The position numbers and the translations under genes are program-made. Shown here one piece after another: positions 56,710-63,074 of a stretch of DNA of 64,000 nucleotides (position 1 is the first letter of the stretch; each line of letters starts with the position of its first letter). Origin of the DNA: Spirochaetota bacterium (GTDB taxonomy: Bacteria; Spirochaetota; Spirochaetia; Treponematales; UBA12059); assembly GCA_022703505.1 (NCBI GenBank), contig JAKLDN010000002.1, forward strand, positions 310,001-374,000. Reading direction: 5' to 3'. The notes under the pieces are model-generated. The model was not told the DNA's origin. It ran no database searches and saw only the letters and a list, made by a program, of their open reading frames with translations.

Positions 56710-57594
56710 ATGAGTCTGCACGGTGTGTACGTAGTGACCGTCACTCCCTTTACGCGGGACGGGAAGGTGGATCTCGCGGGGATCGAGAAGAACGCCGACT
56801 GGCTGGTGAAGCAGGGAGTCCACGGCCTGCTCCCCCTGGGGAGCACCGGGGAATTCGCCAGCCTGGAGGAGGAGGACAAGAAGGCCATCGTCGACCGGGT
56901 CCTGAAGACCGTCGCCGGCAGGGTTCCCGTGGTGGTGGGAGCGACGGCGGAAACGACCGACAAGGCGATCCGGAACGCGCGTTACGCCGAAAGCGCGGGC
57001 GCCGCGGGGGTGCTCGTCCTCCCCCCGTACTACTACACCCCTGACCAGGAAGAGATCTACGACCATTACCGACGCATCGCGGAAGCCGTCAAGATCCCCG
57101 TGATGATCTACAACAATCCGGCCAGCTCGAAGGTCGACATCCGGGCCGACACGGTGGCCCGGCTTGCCCGGGTGCCCGGGATCGAGTGCATCAAGGAGAG
57201 CACCGGGGACATCCGCCGGATCACCGAAATACGGCTCCTGACCGAGGACAAGCTGACGGTCTTCTGCGGCTGGGAGGACATGGCCTACGAATCCTTCGTG
57301 ATGGGGGCCCGGGGCTGGGTCTGCGTCCTGGGCAACATCCTGCCCAAGGAATGCGTCGAGCTCCACGACCTGATCGTCGTGAAGAAGGACCTTCCGGCGG
57401 CCTGGACCCTGTACCGGAAGCTGCTCCCCCTGCTCCGCTACCTGGAGTACGCGGGCAAGACCCAGAAGGCCCTCAAGTACGTGCTGGACAAGACGGGCCT
57501 GGCCGGGGGCGCCTCCTCCAGCCCCAAGCGCCCTCTGGATCCGGAGGACAAGGCCGCCCTCGACAGGATGCTCGCGGACCTGGGGAAGGCGTAG
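56710..57594 (+). CDS. DapA/N-acetylneuraminate-lyase family aldolase
   Basis: 294 residues from ATG 56710, chosen because GGAGG lies 5 nt before it; ATG 56698 is an alternative. The class I aldolase Schiff-base lysine is Lys162 (CIKESTGD) and the catalytic tyrosine is Tyr134 (MIYNNP). The carboxylate-binding motif is LGSTGEF rather than the TTGE of true dihydrodipicolinate synthase. The C-terminal extension (about 270-294) is Pro/Lys-rich. Context with a tungsten AOR and serine dehydratase argues for a pyruvate-dependent aldolase making or cleaving a keto-hydroxy acid, not lysine synthesis. The exact substrate is unknown. Confidence 0.88.
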   Translation: MSLHGVYVVTVTPFTRDGKVDLAGIEKNADWLVKQGVHGLLPLGSTGEFASLEEEDKKAIVDRVLKTVAGRVPVVVGATAETTDKAIRNARYAESAGAAGVLVLPPYYYTPDQEEIYDHYRRIAEAVKIPVMIYNNPASSKVDIRADTVARLARVPGIECIKESTGDIRRITEIRLLTEDKLTVFCGWEDMAYESFVMGARGWVCVLGNILPKECVELHDLIVVKKDLPAAWTLYRKLLPLLRYLEYAGKTQKALKYVLDKTGLAGGASSSPKRPLDPEDKAALDRMLADLGKA

Positions 57595-57607
57595 AGCACC
57601 GACGAAG

Positions 57608-57642
57608 GTCTCCGCCGCGGATCCGGCGTCCTCGGCGGAGAC
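57608..57642. terminator. Terminator between the aldolase and rsgA
   Basis: Perfect 10-bp stem GTCTCCGCCG/CGGCGGAGAC around a 15-nt loop, 13 bp after the aldolase stop and just before the convergent rsgA stop. Confidence 0.65.
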
Positions 57643-57648
57643 TCCCCC

Positions 57649-58860
57649 TTACCATCCCGATTGTTTCAGGGCCTTCCGCTGTTTCGATATCTGCTTCCAC
57701 TTCCGCTCGTCCTCCCGACGGGCTCGTTCGTCGGTCCTCTTCTCCAGCCGGTCTCTCTCCCGGGACAGTTCCAGGTAGGACAGGTACCGGGAGGGTTCGA
57801 GCTCTCCCGAGTCGAGAGCCTCCAGGACCGCGCAGCCCGGCTCTCCCGAGTGGCTGCAGTCCTTGAACCGGCATCGTCCCGCCAGGGCCGCCAGTTCGGG
57901 AAAGCCTTCTTCCAAGCCCTCGACGCCTCCCCAGATCTTGAGCTCCCGGATCCCGGGACCGTCGATCAGGAGCAGGCCGGATGCGAGCCGATACAGGCGG
58001 CTTGTGGTCGTGGTGTGCCTTCCGCGGAGATCGCCGGGGCGGACTCGACCTTCCCGGGCGGACTCGTCCGAGGCCGGAGAGGAGATTCCGGTCTTCCGTA
58101 AACCTTCGTCGTGCCCGGGCTCGTCCCGGCCGCGGCGGGCAAGGGCGTTCACCAGGGCCGATTTCCCGACTCCGCTTTTCCCGAGCATTCCGATCGTCTC
58201 TCCGGGAGATAGGCGGGCTCTCAGATCTTCAAGGCCTTCCCCGGTCTTGGCGCTTACGGCCAGGACCGGAACCGAGGGAGCGGCATACGCGGCCTCCAGG
58301 AAAGCCCGTTCCCGGTCCTCCTCCGATGCCAGATCCGCTTTATTGAGGATGATGCAGGGGGCGGCGCCGGAATTGCGCGCCACCACGAGGCTCCTCTCGA
58401 GGAGCCTCGGCAGGAAATTTCGTCCCCCGTCCAGGGCGAACACCAGGAGGAGCGTGTCGATGTTGGCCGCCAGGACCTGCCCGCCGCTCTCCCTCCCCGC
58501 CCGGCCTCGCGTCAAGGCCGAGCGGCGGTGTAGAACCGATCGGATACGGATACTGTCCTCGTCCGGATCCACCAGGACCCAGTCTCCGACCACGGGATAG
58601 TCCTCGGGATCCTCCGCATCGTACCGGAAGCGGCCGCTGACGGCCACGTTCTCATGTATTCCGGCGAGACCCGGGCAGTCCGGGAATCCCGGGCGTCCGC
58701 GAAGGTCCGGAATGATCACCTCATACCGGTGGTGGCCCCGAGCCGTCACCCGGGCGGGAAGGATCCGCTTGCCCTCGCCCTGCTGTTCCATCGCCGCAGC
58801 CCAGGAAGCGTGGAATTCGGGTTTCCAGCCCCAGGATTCGGCGTCCGAGACGCGGTTCAT
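57649..58860 (-). CDS. rsgA: Ribosome small-subunit biogenesis GTPase RsgA
   Basis: 403 residues. The circularly permuted GTPase order is clear: G4 LNKADL, then G5-like VSAKTGEGL, G1 GKSGVGKSALVNAL, and G3 DGPG (usually DTPG). An N-terminal OB domain (about 30-110) and a C-terminal zinc finger, CRFKDCSHSGEPGCAV (Cys-x5-Cys-His-type), flank it, and a long basic C-terminal helix follows. It tests 30S subunit maturation. An insert of about 30 charged residues separates G1 from the G2-region RRHTTTTSRLYRL. GGAGGTG precedes the ATG and lies at the end of the RNHCP gene, so the two are co-transcribed. Confidence 0.94.
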   Translation of the reverse strand: MNRVSDAESWGWKPEFHASWAAAMEQQGEGKRILPARVTARGHHRYEVIIPDLRGRPGFPDCPGLAGIHENVAVSGRFRYDAEDPEDYPVVGDWVLVDPDEDSIRIRSVLHRRSALTRGRAGRESGGQVLAANIDTLLLVFALDGGRNFLPRLLERSLVVARNSGAAPCIILNKADLASEEDRERAFLEAAYAAPSVPVLAVSAKTGEGLEDLRARLSPGETIGMLGKSGVGKSALVNALARRGRDEPGHDEGLRKTGISSPASDESAREGRVRPGDLRGRHTTTTSRLYRLASGLLLIDGPGIRELKIWGGVEGLEEGFPELAALAGRCRFKDCSHSGEPGCAVLEALDSGELEPSRYLSYLELSRERDRLEKRTDERARREDERKWKQISKQRKALKQSGW

Positions 58861-58864
58861 CGTG

Positions 58865-59218
58865 TCACACCTCCAGAGGGAAGGGAAGCCTCGTTACGGG
58901 CTTGAGGGCAAGCTTGAGCAGGGCTCTCTCGTCGTCATCCGCGGCGATGCGGTTGGCTCGGATTACTCCACAGCGCTCGCAGCGGTGCAGTATGCTCCAT
59001 TCTCCGTCGGGCTTGACCCACACGGCGATGGGCCGCATGAGGCCCTTGCAGGGTGAACGGCGGTCACCGGTCGTTATGTCGACATGCCGGCTGGAAAGGC
59101 AGACATGGCAGTGATTGCGGTTCTTGCCCCCGATCGAGGATGGGGGAACCGGGCTGCCGCAGTTTCGGCAGACGAAGGATTCTATGCTCTCGTGTACCAC
59201 GTGTTGTGTCCTGGACAT
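58865..59218 (-). CDS. RNHCP-domain protein
   Basis: 117 residues from ATG 59218, where the homologous part begins. It matches the RNHCP domain: FVCRNCGSPVPPSS, NRNHCHVCLSSRHVD, the DRRSPCKGLMRPIAVWV segment, and LHRCERCGVIRANRIAADDD. The four CxxC-type pairs suggest two zinc sites. The domain name residue pattern is slightly altered (RNHCH instead of RNHCP). The function is unknown; zinc-ribbon proteins of this sort are often linked to translation, and rsgA lies 4 bp downstream. It is the first gene of that minus-strand unit. Confidence 0.85.
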   Translation of the reverse strand: MSRTQHVVHESIESFVCRNCGSPVPPSSIGGKNRNHCHVCLSSRHVDITTGDRRSPCKGLMRPIAVWVKPDGEWSILHRCERCGVIRANRIAADDDERALLKLALKPVTRLPFPLEV

Positions 59219-59431
59219 ACCAACGCCTTTCGGCACCGGGGCTGGAATATAAGGAGGTTCCCGGGGCCGGTGTGAATGAGTACCGCGTGGGATGATGGAC
59301 GGGGTGTTCGGCGGACGGAGGGGTGCGGAAGAGTCCGTACGGCAGGAGGGCTCGTCGGGAACCGCCCTCAAAGGAGGGTGGAGGGATCTGACGAACCAGA
59401 AACCACGGGGGCGCTTGGCCGGCCCGCGTCA

Positions 59432-59550
59432 TTCCTGCCGGAACACCGCCGTCGGATGGATCACAAGAGCGTTCGTACAGACCTCCTCGAATGCCAGGTT
59501 GAAACAAGGATACCCGCGCGGCGAGTTTAGGTCAATCGGACGGGCCGCTC
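59432..59550 (-). pseudogene. Possible remnant of a lipoate-protein ligase N terminus
   Basis: Read on the minus strand, about 25 residues (PIDLNSPRGYPCFNLAFEEV, with FNLAFEE at 59483-59503) resemble the start of lipoate-protein ligase A. The frame is then lost and ends in a stop at 59429-59431. The similarity is short, so this is tentative. The remainder of 59219-59766 contains no credible gene: it holds this relic, a terminator and a repeat element. Confidence 0.3.
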
Positions 59551-59589
59551 GGGAGGCTACGATTTTCGTCGTATCGCCGGTTCCCCGAC

Positions 59590-59628
59590 AAAAAAAACCG
59601 GGGCCCCGTCGGGACCCCGGCCTTTTCT
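59590..59628. terminator. Bidirectional terminator
   Basis: A run of eight A, then CCGGGGCCC-CGTC-GGGACCCCGG and CCTTTTCTT. The stem has one bulged A and works with a T-run on either strand. Confidence 0.8.
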
Positions 59629-59647
59629 TGCGCGGCACGGATGCCGT

Positions 59648-59755
59648 CCTGCGCGATAGCGCGGACGACTATCTTTTCCTCTCGGCAAACGGCCCGCAGG
59701 GCCGTATGCTGCGGCACAGGAAATCGCTGAAGGCGCGAAGCGCCTTCAGCGCCTA
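59648..59755. repeat. Hairpin cluster related to the tRNA-Cys downstream element
   Basis: Contains GTCCTGCGCGATAGCGCGGAC, AAACGGCCCGCAGGGCCGTATG and GCTGAAGGCGC-GAA-GCGCCTTCAGC. The middle segment matches 11217-11237 (AAACGGCCCGAAGGGCCGTATG) at all but one position, so it belongs to a dispersed repeat. Confidence 0.65.
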
Positions 59756-59766
59756 CAGGATGTAGA

Positions 59767-60648
59767 CTACTTCTTCTTCATCGCCTTGTGCTGCATGGCC
59801 AGGGCCATCTGGTAGGCGGTCTGGAGCTCCAGGGCGTAGTGCGGGAAGTCGGAGTAGGTGGCTCCCGTCACGACGTCCGCGTAGGCGAAGACCATGTCGT
59901 CCGCGGCGGTGTACTCGGCGGCCTTGGCGCCGGCGTCGACGTTCTTGTCCTCGGCGAGCGTGACCTTGGCCTTCTTCATGGTGAACGCGGCGAAGTCCGT
60001 GGTGGGATTGGCCTTGAAGAAGTCCAGGAGGAACTCGTTGTTGTAGCGGTACCCGATGGATCCGGCGTTCAGAGGCATGTACACGGAGGCCTTGTTGGCC
60101 TTGTCCATGTGGCCGTAGTGGACGGTCTGGGAGGCCTTCTTGCCGAGGGTGACCTTGAGCCCGTCGATGGTGACGTTGTAGAGGTTGTCCTCCCGGGCGG
60201 CCTTGGCGTAGGCGGCGGCGCGGATGGGGTTGGACATGAGGCCCTCGAAGTCGCGCTCGTACTGGCGGGCGGGCTTGGCGAACTTGTCCTTGCCGGGGGT
60301 GAACTGGGACCACACGTAGGTTCCGTCTTCCTTGAGGTTGTAGACGTAGAACATGTAGCCCTTGATCATCGGGTCGGGATTGGCGGTGTTGGCCAGGGGA
60401 TCCGGCACGCGCACCACGGCGCCGTCCAGGAGGGCCTTCCCGTCGGGGGAGTTGTACTCGGCCCAGCCGCCCGGACCCTGCCACTCGGCCAGAGACGCGG
60501 ACACGACGGCGCCCTTCTTGTCCACGGTCACGGTGGCTTCGCCGATGTATCCGCCCTGGTGAGCCACGAAGTACTTGGTCGCGGTCTGCCCGAACGCCGT
60601 CCAGGCGCAGAGCAGGAGCGCGATGGTGATGATTGCGATCCTCTTCAT
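59767..60648 (-). CDS. Exported FMN-binding-domain protein
   Basis: 293 residues from ATG 60648 (AGGAGGAT upstream). A signal peptide (about 1-20, ending AFGQ) precedes a first FMN-binding-like half (YIGEATVTVDKKGAVVSASLAEWQGP) and a C-terminal half ending with DVVTGATYSDF. The TGAT at residues 261-264 fits the Dxx(S/T)GAT motif flavinylated by Ftp/ApbE enzymes in RnfG/NqrC-type proteins, so Thr264 may carry covalent FMN. It would act in periplasmic electron transfer. No rnf or nqr gene adjoins it. It is probably monocistronic, ending before the repeat cluster. Confidence 0.75.
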   Translation of the reverse strand: MKRIAIITIALLLCAWTAFGQTATKYFVAHQGGYIGEATVTVDKKGAVVSASLAEWQGPGGWAEYNSPDGKALLDGAVVRVPDPLANTANPDPMIKGYMFYVYNLKEDGTYVWSQFTPGKDKFAKPARQYERDFEGLMSNPIRAAAYAKAAREDNLYNVTIDGLKVTLGKKASQTVHYGHMDKANKASVYMPLNAGSIGYRYNNEFLLDFFKANPTTDFAAFTMKKAKVTLAEDKNVDAGAKAAEYTAADDMVFAYADVVTGATYSDFPHYALELQTAYQMALAMQHKAMKKK

Positions 60649-60874
60649 GGGATCCTCCTTCAAAGTGCCCGCCTTGAATGCAGAAAGGGGGCTCCGCCTC
60701 CGGGTTCAAGGCCTCGGGGAGGTTAGTACCAATATGAATTCTCCAAATGACCGATTTAGTCAAGATGAAAATATAGATTGTAGATTATAGGTAAAAAAAT
60801 ATATAAACAGGGCTGCCTCTTTGTACATCTGCGGCAGTGGCGTGGCGCCGGATTCCGGTGTATAGTCCCTGGAA
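60649..60874. other. A+T-rich divergent intergenic region
   Basis: About 226 bp without a gene. The stretch 60735-60815 is the most A+T-rich in the window (ATATATAAAC, GATTATAGGTAAAAAAA) and holds TTGACT, TATAAT and similar hexamers on the minus strand. The promoters of the FMN-binding-protein gene are probably here, but no single pair stands out. Confidence 0.5.
60861..60866 (+). promoter_or_regulatory. Probable -10 of the cyclase-like gene (leaderless type)
   Basis: TATAGT ends 8 nt before the ATG at 60875. No clear -35 is seen at 17 bp. Confidence 0.4.
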
Positions 60875-62341
60875 ATGTTGAGATCATCCTTCCGGAAGGC
60901 GTTCCAGGCCCGCTCCCGGGAAGCGGTCCTCCTGCTGGTCCGCATGCCCCTGACCGAGGTCAACCGGCCCGCCCTGGCAGCCGCCGCGCGCCGAGCCTCC
61001 GTGGAAGCCCTCCTGGCCGTCCGGTTCCCCCTGGTCCGGCTCTGCCACGGTATCTCCGTGCTTGCCTCCGAGACCTCCGGCCCCGGCATACCCGAGGGAG
61101 CCACCCGCATCCGCGCACTCCGGGCCGCGCTGAACGCGGCGGAGGCCGAAGCCGGGCTCGCCGAAGGCTCCGGTGCCACGGCCTCCGATACACCGGGGAT
61201 GAGTCTTTCCGGCTGTCCCTGCTCCCGGGTCGTGCCCGTCCGGGGTCGGCTTCCCCTCAGTTCGTCCCTGATCCGGGCCGCTGTTTCGTCCGGAGCGGGA
61301 CTGCGGATCCTCCGGTTCCGGCCCTCGGGGCTGAAGGGAACGCCCCAGGACCTCTCGGACCGCCTTTCGGACCTCCTTCGCCGGGAGGCCCTCCTGGGGC
61401 TCTACGCGATCGCCGGCAGACGGCCCGATTCCCCGGCCCGGGAATTCGCCCTGTTCGTGCCGGACCGGCCGCCGGAGGCGTCCGGCGGGGGGAGGGGGTC
61501 CGATCCTCTGGCGGGATTCCCGGTGACCGGACGCATCCGGACCCTGGTGGACGCGGGGGCGGAGGCCCCCTCGGACCTGGCGGGCTTCGAGCTCGCCGAC
61601 GGGGATCCCGGAACGAAGCCGTCGGGACCCGCCCCGATCGGAAAGGTCGAAGGGCCGCCCGCGGAGAAGCGGCCCGCAAAGTCGGCCGCCCCGGTCCGGA
61701 GGGAAGCCCGGGTGGCGGAGTACCGGAACGCGGCGGTCCTGCGGGCGGAAATTCCGGACCTCCTCGGTGCCCTCAAGGGCATGGACCCCCGGGAGGCGGC
61801 GGCCTACCTGAACAGGGTCCTGGCCCGGTTGGCATCCTGCGTGGAAGCCGCCGGGGGGATCGTGGACTCCTGCGCGGGCGGGGGAATCCGTGCGTTCTGG
61901 GGGGCTCCGGCTTCCACGGGCCGGGATGCCGAGGCTGCCGGGAAGGCGGCCCTCGCCATGCGCCGGACGATCGGGGCCCTGAACCGGGGCCGCTTGGCCT
62001 CGGGGAAGGTCCCGCTCCGGCTTTTCTGCGCCCTGGACGCCGGCCCCGTGCTGGCCGCCCCGATCGGAGCCCCGGACCGCCCGGCCTACACGGCCGCCGG
62101 GGAGGCGCCGCGGAGAGCCGCCGGCATGGGGCACCGGAACGGCCGCCTGGGAACGGACATCCTGGTCTCCGAGTACGCCGTGCGCCTCATGGGTGCGGCC
62201 TTCCGGTTCCAGCCCGTGGACAGGCTGGAAGCCGGGGGGGAAGCCGGGACGGTGGGTATCTACGCCCTCCTGGGCCGTTCGGGGGACGCCTCGGGCCCCC
62301 GGGATCTAGGGGACCTGAGGAGACGGCTCGGGACGGTCTAG
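60875..62341 (+). CDS. Cyclase-homology protein lacking catalytic residues
   Basis: 488 residues. The C-terminal third (about 285-470) follows the class III nucleotide cyclase pattern but with every key residue replaced. The first metal Asp is Glu292 (AVLRAEIPDLLG), VDKxxGD has become VDSCAGGG (Ser332, Gly336), and the D-x-x-N-x-x-x-R set reads GEAPRRAAG. The N-terminal ~280 residues are Ala/Arg/Pro-rich with no recognised domain. It is probably a binding or scaffold protein rather than an enzyme. Its stop (62339-62341) lies in a CTAGGAG repeat end. ATG 60875 follows a -10-like hexamer by 8 nt. Confidence 0.65.
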   Translation: MLRSSFRKAFQARSREAVLLLVRMPLTEVNRPALAAAARRASVEALLAVRFPLVRLCHGISVLASETSGPGIPEGATRIRALRAALNAAEAEAGLAEGSGATASDTPGMSLSGCPCSRVVPVRGRLPLSSSLIRAAVSSGAGLRILRFRPSGLKGTPQDLSDRLSDLLRREALLGLYAIAGRRPDSPAREFALFVPDRPPEASGGGRGSDPLAGFPVTGRIRTLVDAGAEAPSDLAGFELADGDPGTKPSGPAPIGKVEGPPAEKRPAKSAAPVRREARVAEYRNAAVLRAEIPDLLGALKGMDPREAAAYLNRVLARLASCVEAAGGIVDSCAGGGIRAFWGAPASTGRDAEAAGKAALAMRRTIGALNRGRLASGKVPLRLFCALDAGPVLAAPIGAPDRPAYTAAGEAPRRAAGMGHRNGRLGTDILVSEYAVRLMGAAFRFQPVDRLEAGGEAGTVGIYALLGRSGDASGPRDLGDLRRRLGTV

Positions 62342-62503
62342 GAGAGCGTCGGCCTCCTAGGAGTTTGTCGGGCTTGCCCACCTAAAAAGTAGAAAAATCG
62401 CATTTGTGCGATTTTTCTACCTTGCAAACTCCAAAGGAGCCGCATAATCGGGATTTTTAGCGTCTATCGGCACTAAAAATCTACAAGTCCGACTGGCTCC
62501 TAG
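62338..62503. repeat. Composite family B palindromic repeat
   Basis: 62433-62503 is a 71-bp family B element, the reverse complement of 37814-37884 at about nine in ten positions. To its left are two more family B-like ends (CTAGGAGAGCGTCGGCC at 62338, CTAGGAGTTTGTCGGGCTTG at 62357) and a perfect hairpin with 14-bp arms GTAGAAAAATCGCA (62389-62420). It supplies the stop codons of both flanking convergent genes. Confidence 0.85.
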
Positions 62504-62994
62504 AACGGCTCGAAACGCTGGGCGTCGAACCAGTAGCGCTCGGCCTCGTCCTGGATGGCCAGGAGGTCCTTGTAGTGCTGCTGTTCCCAGTCCGCCAGGG
62601 TGTCGAAGAAGGTCCTCAGGGCGGGAACCACGGTTTCCTCCGCGGCCTTGCGGTAATGCCGGACCGCCTCCACCTCCAGAAGGACACCTGCCGCCACGGC
62701 GGTCACCAGGTGCTGGCTCGAACCTACCCGCTTCAGGAACTCTTCCGTCACCAGGGGGCTGCGCCCCTCCATGCCGAAGACTTCGGCGGCCAGGTTCTCG
62801 CTGGGCATCCTGCCCTGGGAAAGTTCCTTGTAATAGGAGAGGAGCCAGTTGTAGTGCCGCTGTTCCTCCTTCCCCCGCTCCCGGAAGAACTCGGCCACCG
62901 GACCGTCGGATTTCTCCGCGGCCTCCATGTAGATGGTCACGCTGTCCAGTTCGCCCTTCAGGCCCTTTTTAACGGCCGCCAATAAGTGTTCCAT
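62500..62994 (-). CDS. Ferritin-like/rubrerythrin-type di-iron protein
   Basis: 164 residues forming a four-helix bundle. The iron ligands appear as the Glu in KGELDSVTIYMEAAE, EEQRHYNW (ExxH), LEVEAVRHYRKAAE and ADWEQQHYKDLL (ExxH), two carboxylate/His pairs as in COG1633 ferritins and rubrerythrins. It lacks a C-terminal rubredoxin domain. It probably stores iron or removes peroxide in the cytoplasm. The stop codon TAG (62500-62502) is formed by the right end of the family B repeat. It is divergent from the lipid-kinase gene with 80 bp between. Confidence 0.9.
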   Translation of the reverse strand: MEHLLAAVKKGLKGELDSVTIYMEAAEKSDGPVAEFFRERGKEEQRHYNWLLSYYKELSQGRMPSENLAAEVFGMEGRSPLVTEEFLKRVGSSQHLVTAVAAGVLLEVEAVRHYRKAAEETVVPALRTFFDTLADWEQQHYKDLLAIQDEAERYWFDAQRFEPF

Positions 62995-63039
62995 CCCATC
63001 AATATACTTCCGCGGACCCGGGTTCTCAAGGGCGCGGGC

Positions 63040-63068
63040 TTGCCATTGCCGCCCTTCGGTGGTAGCGT
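63040..63068 (+). promoter_or_regulatory. Leaderless promoter of the lipid-kinase gene
   Basis: TTGCCA at 63040-63045 and TAGCGT at 63063-63068 are 17 bp apart. The -10 ends 6 nt before the ATG at 63075, with no Shine-Dalgarno. Confidence 0.5.
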
Positions 63069-63074
63069 CGCCGC

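Noticed and set aside
56710-57594. Assignment as dihydrodipicolinate synthase (dapA)
   Set aside because: The LGSTGEF motif and the neighbourhood with tungsten AOR and serine dehydratase do not fit lysine synthesis; only the family assignment is safe.
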